This document shows, piece by piece, positions 1 to 14,081 of a DNA stretch of 64,000 bases. The stretch lies in NCBI RefSeq assembly GCF_000763495.1, contig NZ_CP009576.1:1994001-2058000 (forward strand), in the 5' to 3' direction. The position numbers and the translations under genes were made by a program. Numbering within the stretch: the first letter of the stretch is position 1; each line of letters starts with the position of its first letter. The stretch is from Listeria ivanovii subsp. londoniensis (GTDB lineage: Bacteria > Bacillota > Bacilli > Lactobacillales > Listeriaceae). The notes below the pieces were generated by a model. It had not been told where the DNA came from. It was given only the letters and a program-made list of their open reading frames with translations, and did no database searches.

Positions 1-1
1 A

Positions 2-160
2 ACGCGCCCACTTGTTCAACAAAAAACGCCTGAAGAAATTCGCGCAATTTTTGAACCGCGAATGAAGCATTACGAAACTTCTGCAGATTTTATTGTTAAT
101 ACCGACAATCGCAACCAGCAGGAAGTAGCAAGAGCGATTCTTGCTATGCTAGATAAATAA
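2..160 (+). CDS. aroK: Shikimate kinase, C-terminal fragment (5' end outside window)
   Basis: The plus-strand frame is open from the window edge and ends in TAA at 158-160, giving 52 residues. It begins with an Arg-Pro-Leu segment followed by a helix (PEEIRAIFEPRMKHYETSAD) and a short strand ending in NTD. This matches the end of shikimate kinases, where the conserved RPLL arginine contacts substrate and a helix with R...Y..A follows. The enzyme phosphorylates shikimate in the aromatic amino acid pathway. The P-loop and substrate-binding domain lie outside the window, so the identification rests on the tail only. A hairpin terminator follows the stop directly. Confidence 0.72.
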   Translation, partial: TRPLVQQKTPEEIRAIFEPRMKHYETSADFIVNTDNRNQQEVARAILAMLDK

Positions 161-186
161 AAACAGCGCCTTTTCGCGCTGTTTTT
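159..186. terminator. Bidirectional rho-independent terminator
   Basis: The arms AAAAACAGCGC and GCGCTGTTTTT flank a 6-base loop. The hairpin lies between two convergent genes (shikimate kinase and the 188-742 gene), with A/T tracts on both sides, so it can serve both strands. Confidence 0.85.
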
Positions 187-187
187 A

Positions 188-742
188 TTATTCAGTGCAA
201 TGTCTACACCACATATTTGGCATAACGGAAGTATAGTCTTTGGTAAATGTTAGTAAGTCATAAAAAATACTATCCGCATAGCTTGTATCCATATTTTCTA
301 TTTTGTTTAATTCGATTTCGCGATGAAGTGACTCAAGCGCTGCATCCCGAAGTACTGGTAATACGTAGCCTGTGATTTTAATTTGTGCTAAAGCAGCGGA
401 GACAGTAATTTGATCTGAAAGCCTCACTATTTCACCGTATTCTGCTAGTAGTTGTTGTAAACGATCTACCCCGTCGTCCTTAGCCGGCACATAAGTAGAG
501 CCCTTCACTGTTTCCATCATATACTTCGGAAATGCAGCTAAATTAAGACCTTGATCACTCTTATCGCTAAAATATTCCTCCAAGCGCCTCAATACTTCTA
601 AACCATCCGCAGCTCCAAAAGGACCAAATCGATCTGTCTTATCTAAATAAAAATCCGCTTTGAAATGATCTCTAAAATGTGGATGCGTTGTCTCGATTGC
701 CAGAAGTTTTTCTGGTTGATCAATGTACATTGTTATTGCCAT
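188..742 (-). CDS. Conserved hypothetical protein, 184 aa
   Basis: I do not recognise a family. The protein is soluble-looking, with no signal peptide or membrane segment. It carries a mixed alpha/beta sequence and a C-terminal tail with two nearby cysteines (MWCRHC). The frame is open to 763, but GGAGG lies inside that extension, 10 bases before the ATG at 742 (MAITMYID), while the two upstream ATGs have no spaced Shine-Dalgarno. I therefore start at 742. The gene stands alone between a bidirectional terminator and a 300-base gap. In L. monocytogenes an unassigned gene occupies the same place beside the 23S rRNA methyltransferase gene (from memory). Confidence 0.75.
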   Translation of the reverse strand: MAITMYIDQPEKLLAIETTHPHFRDHFKADFYLDKTDRFGPFGAADGLEVLRRLEEYFSDKSDQGLNLAAFPKYMMETVKGSTYVPAKDDGVDRLQQLLAEYGEIVRLSDQITVSAALAQIKITGYVLPVLRDAALESLHREIELNKIENMDTSYADSIFYDLLTFTKDYTSVMPNMWCRHCTE

Positions 743-1040
743 TTTATCCATTCCTCCATTCATGTGAAATATCCTACATTCATCTTACCAAATTCTGCTG
801 GCTTTTAAAAGGAGGATAAATATGACAAATAATCGACAATTTCAGTGGATATTTAGGGTTGTTTTTGTATTTTAATTAACCTAAAAAAACAAAAAAGTAT
901 ATAATCCATCTTTTTTTGATTTAAAAGTTAAAATCTACTCTTTTGACCAATTTTTCATTTCGTGGTTAAATAAGGACTGGGCTTGATTTAGCAATAATCA
1001 CGTCTGTTAATTATTAGTCAATCACACACACTCGAGAAAA
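743..1040. other. Intergenic region with a possible 17-codon plus-strand ORF
   Basis: This stretch separates two minus-strand genes. It is A/T-rich and contains no long ORF. The only notable element is the short ORF at 822-875 behind a strong Shine-Dalgarno; see the separate entry. The promoter of the 188-742 gene should also lie here (TAAGAT-like -10 on the minus strand near 790), but no convincing -35 is visible. Confidence 0.5.
822..875 (+). CDS. Possible 17-residue small ORF with perfect Shine-Dalgarno
   Basis: AAAAGGAGG at 807-815 is followed after six bases by ATG at 822 and a 17-codon frame, MTNNRQFQWIFRVVFVF, ending in TAA. The peptide is rich in aromatic and hydrophobic residues (four Phe, one Trp). 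It could be a real small membrane peptide, a leader peptide, or the decayed start of a lost gene. No terminator and no plus-strand gene follows it; the next feature is the end of rlmCD on the other strand. There is no other support. Confidence 0.25.
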   Translation: MTNNRQFQWIFRVVFVF

Positions 1041-1076
1041 CAAAAACCGCCATTTATCCCATTTTGGCGGTTTTTG
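1041..1076 (-). terminator. Terminator of rlmCD
   Basis: The arms CAAAAACCGCCA and TGGCGGTTTTTG surround a 12-base loop just beyond the rlmCD stop. On the minus strand the hairpin is followed by T-rich sequence. Confidence 0.85.
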
Positions 1077-1081
1077 TATAT

Positions 1082-2443
1082 TTATTTTACGTTTAATACT
1101 GTTACAGCTTCGATATGTGTTGTCATTGGGAACATGTCTACCGGCTGAACTTGTTTTGCTTCATAGCCACCTTCTGTCAAAATTTGCATATCGCGAGCTA
1201 ACGTCCCCGGGTTACACGAGACATAAACCACTTTCTTCGGCTTCATTGCTAGAATAGTTTGTAAGAGTTTTTCATCACAGCCTTTTCGAGGTGGATCTAC
1301 AACGAGAACATCTGCTATGATTCCAGCTTTATACCACGCTGGAATGACTTCTTCAGCTTTTCCAGTTTCAAAAGTAGTATTATTCAACTCATTCAATGCT
1401 GCGTTCGCTCTTGCATCTTGAATCGCTTGATCAACAATTTCAACCCCATAAACATGTTTTGCTTTTTTCGCGAGGCAAAGAGAGATAGAACCAATACCAC
1501 AATACGCATCAATCACCGTTTCTTCACCAGTCAATTCTGCTGCTTCTAAAGCCTGTTGGTATAAAACTTCTGTTTGTAGTGGATTCACTTGATAAAAAGA
1601 GCGGGCAGAAATGGCAAATCGTATGCCGTGTATGGAGTCTTCAATGATGTCTTTTCCCCAAAGCGTTTTCGTACGATTGCCAAAAATCACGTTGGTTTTC
1701 TGCGGATTAATATTTTGGACAATGGATGTCAGCGCTAATTGTTCTGTTAAATCACGAATAATATCCTCTTTAAAAGGGATTTTATCTTTATTTGTCACGA
1801 GTACTAGCATTAATTGGCCAGTTGTATGAGCAACTCGTGTCATAATATGCCGAATGTCCCCTTTTCCTGTTTTTTCGTTATATGGTTCCGTACCATATTT
1901 AGCGAGAATCTCTCGAGCCTTCTGCACAGCATAATCGCCTTGTTCATTATGAATTAAACATGTGGTCATATCAATAATTTCATGGCTTCTTTTTTGATAA
2001 AATCCCGCCGTTAATTTCCCATTGACAAACCCAACAGGAACTTGGGATTTATTCCGGTAGCGCCAAGGGTTTTCCATGCCTAGGGTTTCTTTGACTTGGA
2101 CATCCAGATTGCCAATTCGTTTCATCGTTTCTTCTACTTGATTTCGTTTAAACTTCAGCTGGCCCTCGTAACTTAAATGTTGCAAACTACATCCCCCACA
2201 TTTGGAATAAACCGCACATGGTGGTTCTACTCGGTCCACACTTATTACTTCGATATTTTCCATTCGCGCAAAACCGTAACTTTTATTTAATTTGGTTATT
2301 TTCGCTGTTACTTTTTCTCCTGGTAACGTATTAGGAATAAAGAGCGGATATCCATCAATTTTCCCGACTCCACTACCATCATGCGTTAGATCTTCTATAG
2401 TAATTTCAATTGATTGGTTCTTCTTTAAAAGGGATACTTCCAA
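1082..2443 (-). CDS. rlmCD: 23S rRNA (uracil-5)-methyltransferase, RlmCD/TrmA family
   Basis: The enzyme methylates C5 of uridines in 23S rRNA with S-adenosylmethionine. The 453-residue protein has an N-terminal TRAM RNA-binding domain (about 10-65) and a 4Fe-4S cysteine set (Cys76, Cys82, Cys85, Cys162). A Rossmann methyltransferase domain follows, with DAYCGIGSISL for SAM binding, VVDPPRKGC, and the catalytic cysteine in VSCNPGTLA (Cys410). The start is TTG at 2443 behind AGAGGGG. In B. subtilis the orthologue YefA (RlmCD), which modifies U747 and U1939, also sits next to the diacylglycerol kinase gene, so I prefer RlmCD over the related TrmA/RlmD names. The upstream gene ends 32 bases away, so co-transcription is likely. 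Confidence 0.9.
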   Translation of the reverse strand: MEVSLLKKNQSIEITIEDLTHDGSGVGKIDGYPLFIPNTLPGEKVTAKITKLNKSYGFARMENIEVISVDRVEPPCAVYSKCGGCSLQHLSYEGQLKFKRNQVEETMKRIGNLDVQVKETLGMENPWRYRNKSQVPVGFVNGKLTAGFYQKRSHEIIDMTTCLIHNEQGDYAVQKAREILAKYGTEPYNEKTGKGDIRHIMTRVAHTTGQLMLVLVTNKDKIPFKEDIIRDLTEQLALTSIVQNINPQKTNVIFGNRTKTLWGKDIIEDSIHGIRFAISARSFYQVNPLQTEVLYQQALEAAELTGEETVIDAYCGIGSISLCLAKKAKHVYGVEIVDQAIQDARANAALNELNNTTFETGKAEEVIPAWYKAGIIADVLVVDPPRKGCDEKLLQTILAMKPKKVVYVSCNPGTLARDMQILTEGGYEAKQVQPVDMFPMTTHIEAVTVLNVK

Positions 2444-2475
2444 ATTCCCTTGCCCCTCTCTTTTTCACGATACAT

Positions 2476-3234
2476 TTATTTAATGATATATTCAATCCCA
2501 ATTGGCTCGGTAATCATTTCTTCCTTTTGTGCATTAAAAATAAGCATCGTGTTCTTTTGTAGTGTAAAATCATAAATAAATGATTTTGGATAGATAGTCG
2601 TATCGTTATTTTCGATTAATTTTTTCGTATCATCAGTTATCGTAATTTCATCTGAAATCTCACTGTTAAATAGACTCGCTGCCACTTTCGCATCATCACT
2701 TGAATAAGTTGTTTTTAACGTTGTCTGGATATTATTACCACTTGTAGCTAGCTCTGCTTTTACCGGTTCCGCCTCCGTCGTTATGGCTCGTTCACCATTT
2801 GAAATTTCATAATTAGTTAATTTTTCTTGAAGGCTATTTGTTGGAAAACGATATTTTGTATTCGTAATGTATTCCGACACTTTTTTCGCTTCAATACGGA
2901 GACGGTATGCTTTTATTCCTTTATAGCGATTATCATCAGCGGCTAATTGTTGTAAAATTTCTTGATTAGTAGAAGTAATTATTAAATCTCCATTTGTTGT
3001 AATAGTTGCCTCTGTATTGGCAGAAGGAATAGAAAGAATTATATTATTTTGTAAAGGGATTTGTGCTTTATTATTCACCCATACTTTGTTACTTTCAATT
3101 AATTCTGTTTTTGTTACTTTAGGGGGTTGTTCTTCTGCATCCACTTGCCAAAAGAAAAACACAATTGCTGCGATAGCAATGATAAAAATAATAATTATCA
3201 CAGTGAATTTTTTTATTACGTGTTCACCTGCCAT
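2476..3234 (-). CDS. Membrane-anchored protein of unknown function
   Basis: The 252-residue protein has one strong N-terminal membrane segment (about residues 9-30, rich in Ile and Phe) preceded by lysines. The remaining roughly 220 residues are hydrophilic, rich in Thr, Asn and Glu, and probably outside the cell. There is no lipobox. I recognise no domain. ATG at 3234 is preceded by GAGGTG at a normal distance. The gene sits between dgkB (upstream) and rlmCD (32 bases downstream). No function should be inferred from this position alone. Confidence 0.8.
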   Translation of the reverse strand: MAGEHVIKKFTVIIIIFIIAIAAIVFFFWQVDAEEQPPKVTKTELIESNKVWVNNKAQIPLQNNIILSIPSANTEATITTNGDLIITSTNQEILQQLAADDNRYKGIKAYRLRIEAKKVSEYITNTKYRFPTNSLQEKLTNYEISNGERAITTEAEPVKAELATSGNNIQTTLKTTYSSDDAKVAASLFNSEISDEITITDDTKKLIENNDTTIYPKSFIYDFTLQKNTMLIFNAQKEEMITEPIGIEYIIK

Positions 3235-3355
3235 ATCGCATTCACCTCATTTCTTGTCAAGACATCTATTATACTTGTTTTAGGTGAATAAGACAAATTT
3301 CTAACAATAATTACATCTATTTTACTATGTTTCATTTAGGACGTTTAGGCTAAAG

Positions 3356-3383
3356 AAAAAACTACCTTGCTGGGGTAGTTTTT
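3356..3383 (-). terminator. Terminator of dgkB
   Basis: The arms AAAAAACTACC and GGTAGTTTTT are separated by a 7-base loop. The hairpin abuts the dgkB stop codon. Confidence 0.75.
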
Positions 3384-4314
3384 AGTTATTTTCTTTTATA
3401 AATAAATCGGTTGCGGGAATATCATCTACGCTAGCAAAAAATTCAATATGTTGTTTTAAATTTTGGAATGTCATCGGTGTTTCGCCACCTAGTTCTCCGT
3501 CAAGATTAATCAACATTTTATCTTCCGAAGTCACAACTACCTTTTCTGATTTCACATAAATAACGTTAGGCTCTTTAATATGATCGCCTCTTAGTGCTAA
3601 CGTTACTAACCGAATAAATTCTGCTAAATTAACCTTTTTAATAATGATTAAAGAAAATTTGCCATCATCTAGTTTTGCATCCGGAGCAATTTTTTCAAAT
3701 CCGCCGATTGAATTAGTTAGGCCAAGTAAGAAAAACATAATTTCTCCTTCGAAAACACCTTGGTCATATTCTACTTTGACGCTGGTTGCTTTTAAGGATG
3801 GTAACATTTCAATTCCTTTTAAATAATAAGCAAGTTGCCCTAGCATCGTTTTTAGTCGGCTTGGGACATCATAGGTAAGCTCTGTCAAGCGACCTCCACC
3901 ACCGATATTAATAAAATAAGTATCATTTGCTTTTCCAATATCCATCGCAATACTTTGACCGGCTGCAATAATCTTCGTTGCTTTTATCACATCTCTTGGA
4001 ACATGGATGGCTCTCGCAAAATCATTGGTTGTCCCAGTTGGAATGATTCCTACTTTTGGTCGATAATCTTGTTCCGCAATCCCATTGATTACTTCATTTA
4101 TCGTTCCATCTCCACCAGCTGCAACCACTAAATCGTATCTAGCTTTTATCGCTTGTTCTGCTGCATGTTTGGCATCATCTGGCTCCGCTGTTGTTGCGTG
4201 AGCGGATGTAATATATCCAGCTTCCTCTAATATCGAAAGGACATCTGCAAGATTTTTCTTAATGATTTCTCTTCCAGACGTAGGATTATAAATGACTCGA
4301 GCATGTTTTTGCAT
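3382..4314 (-). CDS. dgkB: Diacylglycerol kinase (soluble, DgkB type)
   Basis: The enzyme phosphorylates diacylglycerol, mostly released by lipoteichoic acid synthesis, so that it re-enters phospholipid synthesis. The 310-residue protein has the DAGK catalytic fold: an N-terminal IYNPTSGR strand-turn for nucleotide binding and the signature GGDGT at residues 67-71. IIPTGTTNDFARA follows, then a C-terminal beta-rich domain with INLDGELGGETP. ATG at 4314 follows a GGGAGAGG site. Length and order (gatB, then dgkB, then rlmCD) match Bacillus and other Listeria. A terminator follows. Confidence 0.92.
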   Translation of the reverse strand: MQKHARVIYNPTSGREIIKKNLADVLSILEEAGYITSAHATTAEPDDAKHAAEQAIKARYDLVVAAGGDGTINEVINGIAEQDYRPKVGIIPTGTTNDFARAIHVPRDVIKATKIIAAGQSIAMDIGKANDTYFINIGGGGRLTELTYDVPSRLKTMLGQLAYYLKGIEMLPSLKATSVKVEYDQGVFEGEIMFFLLGLTNSIGGFEKIAPDAKLDDGKFSLIIIKKVNLAEFIRLVTLALRGDHIKEPNVIYVKSEKVVVTSEDKMLINLDGELGGETPMTFQNLKQHIEFFASVDDIPATDLFIKENN

Positions 4315-4420
4315 TTTGTTCGTCCTCTCCCTTGCTCAATCAGCGTTGTTCAAATGAAAAGCGCATTTTGACACATGATAGTAACATTATAGCAAATTTC
4401 ACTTTAAATGCCTAATAGAT

Positions 4421-4451
4421 AAAGCAGTGAAGAATAGTTCTTCACTGCTTT
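4421..4451 (-). terminator. Terminator of the gatCAB operon
   Basis: The arms AAAGCAGTGAAGAA and TTCTTCACTGCTTT are perfect 14-base complements around a 3-base loop, directly after the gatB stop. Confidence 0.9.
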
Positions 4452-4454
4452 ATT

Positions 4455-5885
4455 TTAGCGTTTATTCATTTCTTCTAATAATAATTTATTAACCATTGGT
4501 GGATTCGCTTGACCTTTTGTTGCTTTCATTACTTGACCAACTAAGAAACCAACTGCACGATCTTTCCCGTTTTTATAGTCGGTAATTGATTGTTCATTGT
4601 TGTCTAAAATTTCTCCGATGATTGTTCGTAATGCGCCCTCATCCGAAATTTGAACTAACCCTTTATCTTTAACTACTTGTTCCGCATTGCCGCCATTTAA
4701 AGCTAACTCACGGAAAACTTTTTTAGCAATTTTAGAGGAAATTGTTCCAGCTTCAATTAGTTTAATCATACCAGCTAAGTTTTCAGGTGTTAACCCGGTG
4801 TCATGCAATTCTTTTTGTTCTGCATTTAAATAAGCAGAAACTTCACCCATCAACCAGTTAGAAGCTTGTTTAGCATCTGCTCCAGCTTCAATTGTTGCTT
4901 CAAAGAAATCTGACATTTCTTTTGTTAATGTAAGTACCATCGCATCATATGCTGGTAGGCCAAGGTCATTAATGTATCGAATTTGACGTTTATCTGGAAG
5001 TTCTGGGATTTCGGCGCGGATACGTTCCTTCCAAGCATCATCAATAAATAAATCTACTAAATCTGGTTCTGGGAAGTAACGATAATCGTCTGAGCCTTCT
5101 TTAATACGCATCAAGGAAGTTTTTCCAGTTGCTTCTTCAAAACGGCGAGTTTCTTGTTCGATAATTCCACCAGAAAGAAGTACTTCTGCTTGGCGTTTTT
5201 CTTCGTATTCAATCCCTTTACGGACATTGTTAAATGAGTTTAAGTTTTTCAGCTCTGTTTTTACCCCAAATTCTTCTTGGCCAATTGGACGGATAGAAAT
5301 ATTGGCATCACAACGCATGGAGCCTTCTTCCATTTTCACATCAGATACGCCGGTATATTGAATAATCGATTTTAATTTTTCAAGATATGCATATGCCTCT
5401 TCCGCAGAACGAATATCTGGTTCAGAAACGATTTCGATTAGTGGTGTTCCTTGACGGTTAATATCCACTAATGAATAACCATGAGAAGTATGGGTATTTT
5501 TACCAGCATCTTCTTCTAAATGAAGACGAGTAATCCCGATTTTTTTCTTTTTACCACCTACTTCGATTTCAATCCAGCCATGTTCGCCGATTGGTTTATC
5601 GAATTGAGAAATTTGGTATGCTTTGGGATTATCTGGGTAAAAATAGTTTTTGCGGTCGAATTTTGTATGTTCAGCAATTTCACAATTAATCGCCATTGCA
5701 GCTTTCATTCCGAACTCTACCGCACGTTTATTTAATACTGGTAAAACGCCTGGCATACCTAAGTCTACCACCGTTGTATTTGTATTTGGTTCTGCTCCAA
5801 AATGAGCTGGCGCAGAAGAAAATATTTTTGAATTGGTTTTTAACTCTACATGAACCTCAAGTCCAATAACTGTTTCAAAATTCAT
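4455..5885 (-). CDS. gatB: Asp/Glu-tRNA amidotransferase subunit B
   Basis: GatB binds the mischarged Glu-tRNA(Gln) (and Asp-tRNA(Asn)), phosphorylates the acyl group and uses ammonia from GatA to make the amide. The 476-residue protein carries the family signatures LEVHVELKT near the N-terminus and [17 protein letters not shown] near residue 85. [11 protein letters not shown] follows, and a C-terminal YqeY-like tRNA-binding tail ends in [15 protein letters not shown] at 5885 has AGGAGGCG before it, inside the 11-base gap from gatA. It is the last gene of the gatCAB operon. Confidence 0.96.
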   Translation of the reverse strand: MNFETVIGLEVHVELKTNSKIFSSAPAHFGAEPNTNTTVVDLGMPGVLPVLNKRAVEFGMKAAMAINCEIAEHTKFDRKNYFYPDNPKAYQISQFDKPIGEHGWIEIEVGGKKKKIGITRLHLEEDAGKNTHTSHGYSLVDINRQGTPLIEIVSEPDIRSAEEAYAYLEKLKSIIQYTGVSDVKMEEGSMRCDANISIRPIGQEEFGVKTELKNLNSFNNVRKGIEYEEKRQAEVLLSGGIIEQETRRFEEATGKTSLMRIKEGSDDYRYFPEPDLVDLFIDDAWKERIRAEIPELPDKRQIRYINDLGLPAYDAMVLTLTKEMSDFFEATIEAGADAKQASNWLMGEVSAYLNAEQKELHDTGLTPENLAGMIKLIEAGTISSKIAKKVFRELALNGGNAEQVVKDKGLVQISDEGALRTIIGEILDNNEQSITDYKNGKDRAVGFLVGQVMKATKGQANPPMVNKLLLEEMNKR

Positions 5886-5896
5886 TGCTACGCCTC

Positions 5897-7348
5897 CTAT
5901 AAGTTTGGTTTTTCTTTATGGAATGTGGTCGCTTGTTCAAATGCATGAGCGACTTTGTACAGTAACGATTCTTCAAAATAATTACCGATAATTTGTAAAC
6001 CAACTGGTAAACCGTCTGAGAATCCACAAGGAACAGAAATTGCTGGTACACCTGATAAGTTAATCGGAACCGTCAAAATGTCATTCGAATACATCGTAAT
6101 TGGATCATTAATCATTCCGTCAATTTTAAATGCCGTTGTTGGAGAACTTGGTCCAATAATAACATCATAGTTTTCAAATACATTCACAAAATCTTGCTTG
6201 ATTAACGTACGAGCTTGTTGGGCTTTTTTGTAGTAAGCATCATAATAACCTGAACTTAGTGCGTATGTTCCAAGCATAATCCGACGTTTTACTTCATCGC
6301 CAAAACCTTCCGAACGAGTTTTCTTATATAGTTCTTCCAGCGTAGTAGCATTTGGCGAACGGTAACCATAACGAACACCGTCAAAGCGAGACAAGTTAGA
6401 AGAAGCTTCACTGGATGCTAAAATATAATAACTTGCCACGCCGTATTCAGAATGAGGTAAAGAAACTTCATCCCAAGTAGCACCAAGTTTTTCTAATGTT
6501 TTAAGTGCGTCTAATACTGCTTGTTTCACACCAGGATCTACACCCTCGCCTAGATATTCTTTAGGTACCCCAATACGAAGTCCTTTAATATCACCAGTTA
6601 AGCTATCAGAAAAGCGCTCTACTGGTTGGTTAATGGAAGTAGAATCATTCGCATCCAAACCAGAAATCGCTTCAAGTAAGTATGCATTGTCCTCTACATT
6701 TTTCGTGATAGGTCCGATTTGATCTAATGACGAAGCGAACGCGATTAAGCCAAAACGAGAAACACGGCCATATGTAGGTTTCATGCCGACTACCCCACAA
6801 AAAGCTGCTGGTTGGCGAATTGATCCACCAGTATCACTACCGAGTGAAAATAATACTTCCCCAGCTGCAACTGCCGAAGCACTACCACCAGAAGATCCAC
6901 CAGGAACACGTGATAAATCCCATGGGTTATGTGTTTTATGGAAGTAAGAAGTTTCTGTAGATGATCCCATCGCAAACTCGTCCATGTTTAATTTCCCAAT
7001 ATTGATTGTTTGTGCATTTTTTAATTTAGACACAACGGTTGCATCATAAATTGGATCAAAGTTTTCTAAAATTTTACTTGCCGCTGTTGTCCGCAAATTT
7101 TTTGTCACGATATTGTCTTTAATACCAATTGGCAGACCGGCAAGCATGTTGTTTGAATCAATTCCCGCATCGCCAAGCTCTTCCGCTACACCAAGTGCTG
7201 TTTCTTTATTTAAAGTGATAAATGAACCGACTTTATCCTCTACGGCTTCGATTCGGTTAAATGATTCTGTTACTAAATCAAACGGTGTGATTTCTTTTTT
7301 TACTAATTTATCGTGTAATTCTTTTACTGAAAAATCAAATAAGCCCAA
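5897..7348 (-). CDS. gatA: Asp/Glu-tRNA amidotransferase subunit A
   Basis: GatA is the glutaminase subunit that releases ammonia for GatB. It belongs to the amidase signature family, and the Ser-cis-Ser-Lys triad can be placed at Lys77 (GIKDNI), Ser152 (GGSSGGS) and Ser176 (TGGSIRQPA). The length of 483 residues is usual. The start codon is TTG at 7348 with GGAGGG nine bases upstream. gatC ends 22 bases upstream and gatB begins 11 bases downstream, forming one operon. Confidence 0.96.
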   Translation of the reverse strand: MGLFDFSVKELHDKLVKKEITPFDLVTESFNRIEAVEDKVGSFITLNKETALGVAEELGDAGIDSNNMLAGLPIGIKDNIVTKNLRTTAASKILENFDPIYDATVVSKLKNAQTINIGKLNMDEFAMGSSTETSYFHKTHNPWDLSRVPGGSSGGSASAVAAGEVLFSLGSDTGGSIRQPAAFCGVVGMKPTYGRVSRFGLIAFASSLDQIGPITKNVEDNAYLLEAISGLDANDSTSINQPVERFSDSLTGDIKGLRIGVPKEYLGEGVDPGVKQAVLDALKTLEKLGATWDEVSLPHSEYGVASYYILASSEASSNLSRFDGVRYGYRSPNATTLEELYKKTRSEGFGDEVKRRIMLGTYALSSGYYDAYYKKAQQARTLIKQDFVNVFENYDVIIGPSSPTTAFKIDGMINDPITMYSNDILTVPINLSGVPAISVPCGFSDGLPVGLQIIGNYFEESLLYKVAHAFEQATTFHKEKPNL

Positions 7349-7370
7349 AATATTTTCCCTCCTTAGCGTA

Positions 7371-7664
7371 TTATTGCTCCATAATTGTTGGTACTTTAAA
7401 CATACCGTCTTGTTCGTCTGGTGCGTTTTTTAGCACTTCTTTACGGTCAAGACCTTTAGTTGCCACATCTTCACGTAACACATTCGAAACTTCAATTGCA
7501 TGGCTGGTTGGTTCGACATTACTAGTATCTAGTGTATTTAATTGCTCCACTAGCTCAATAATTTTACCAAGTTGACCAGCGAAAGCAGTTGCTTCGTTTT
7601 CTGAAACTTCTAATTTGGCAAGATTTGCTACTTTTTCTACGGTTTCTTTTGATATATTTGACAA
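7371..7664 (-). CDS. gatC: Asp/Glu-tRNA amidotransferase subunit C
   Basis: GatC wraps around GatA and GatB and stabilises the complex. The 97-residue protein shows the family pattern: N-terminal helix [16 protein letters not shown], then [21 protein letters not shown] and a C-terminal LREDV...[13 protein letters not shown]. Start is TTG at 7664 with GGAGGATGGCAT in front. A good -10 hexamer (TATAAT on the minus strand, 7750-7755) lies about 85 bases upstream, but its -35 is poor. The operon may have its own weak promoter or be read from camS. Confidence 0.95.
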   Translation of the reverse strand: MSNISKETVEKVANLAKLEVSENEATAFAGQLGKIIELVEQLNTLDTSNVEPTSHAIEVSNVLREDVATKGLDRKEVLKNAPDEQDGMFKVPTIMEQ

Positions 7665-7787
7665 AATGCCATCCTCCTTTTTAATGAAACGTTCTATGTA
7701 ACAATGCTTCCCGCCTGATTAAATGGGAAGAACTGTTCTCTTCTGCATAATTATACAACAGGAGAGAACAATTCGCATTGTTTTTTA

Positions 7788-13134
<5,347 letters not shown>

Positions 13135-13198
13135 TTGCATTCTCCTATACACCACCATACAAACATTTGTTCTTATTTTATCATACTACTCTTTATAA

Positions 13199-13876
13199 TC
13201 AAACCGTTTTCTTTGCAAAAATTGCTGCGGTTTCAAGGGCAGCTTCTAAATCTTCGTAAATCACATTTCCAACAATAATCGTGTCCGCATATTTTGCCAT
13301 TTCAGCAGCTTGTTCTGCTGACCGAATACCCCCGCCATACCAAAGTTTTGTTTCGCTAAGAACCTTACTGACGTCCTTAACTACATCTGGGTCTCCGTAT
13401 GTGCCACTATACTCCACATAAAAAATGGGCAGATGAAATAAATTCTCTGCTAACCTGGCATATGCGACAATATCTTCTTTTGTTAACGCTGTATTTGCTT
13501 CTGTTAACTTAGCCACTTTTGCATCTTGATTTAAAATGACATATCCTTCAGAGGTCACTCGTTTCCACGGGATAAAATCACCCATTTGTTTAATTAATGC
13601 TTGATGAAGACCGAGTGTCCATTTGCTATTTGTTGTATTTAACACAATTGGAATCAAAAAATGTTCTGCTTCCGGCAAAATCATCGCCTCATCACTGACT
13701 TCCAAATAAATCGGTAAGTCTGTTTCAGCGAGTAACTCATACAGCTTTTCCACTGCTTCCATTTGCAAATTATCTGTTCCACCAATAATAAATCCATCGG
13801 TTCCAGAATGAATGAGCTTAGTTACAACATTATGAGGTAAATCTTTCACTGGGTCTAACTTAAATAAATGCTTCAT
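13199..13876 (-). CDS. pcrB: Heptaprenylglyceryl phosphate synthase
   Basis: PcrB is a TIM-barrel prenyltransferase that joins heptaprenyl diphosphate to sn-glycerol-1-phosphate, making an archaeal-type ether lipid precursor in Bacillales. Visible features: N-terminal HLFKLDPVKDLP, FIIGGTDNL, FYVEYSGTYGDP and the phosphate-binding WYGGGIRS...IIVGNVIYED. Start is ATG at 13876 behind GGAGGGG (225 residues); the longer frame to 13888 lacks a site. It heads the pcrB-pcrA-ligA-camS run with a 64-base gap to pcrA. Confidence 0.93.
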   Translation of the reverse strand: MKHLFKLDPVKDLPHNVVTKLIHSGTDGFIIGGTDNLQMEAVEKLYELLAETDLPIYLEVSDEAMILPEAEHFLIPIVLNTTNSKWTLGLHQALIKQMGDFIPWKRVTSEGYVILNQDAKVAKLTEANTALTKEDIVAYARLAENLFHLPIFYVEYSGTYGDPDVVKDVSKVLSETKLWYGGGIRSAEQAAEMAKYADTIIVGNVIYEDLEAALETAAIFAKKTV

Positions 13877-13989
13877 ATGCCCCTCCATGTATCTGTTATG
13901 GGATATCTTATTATAGCATTAGTTGCATATCACCGCACCCTTCCGAAAGCAATTTTTAACTTTTTTTAAGCTTTTTTGTCTAATTGTTG

Positions 13990-14018
13990 TTGGGCTAGCT
14001 TTTATTTTATGGTATGAT
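13990..14018 (+). promoter_or_regulatory. Sigma-A promoter of the NSS transporter
   Basis: TTGGGC (-35) and TATGAT (-10) are separated by 17 bases on the plus strand, 64 bases before the transporter ATG. Confidence 0.65.
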
Positions 14019-14081
14019 GAGGAAAATTTGATTTTATTCATACAACTTAGGTTTACATAAAAAAATGGAAATGAGGTTAAT

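Noticed and set aside
7680-7787. SOS box or T-box leader before gatC
   Set aside because: The palindrome GAACAGTTC lacks the 4-base spacer of GAACNNNNGTTC, and no T-box sequence or specifier stem is visible.
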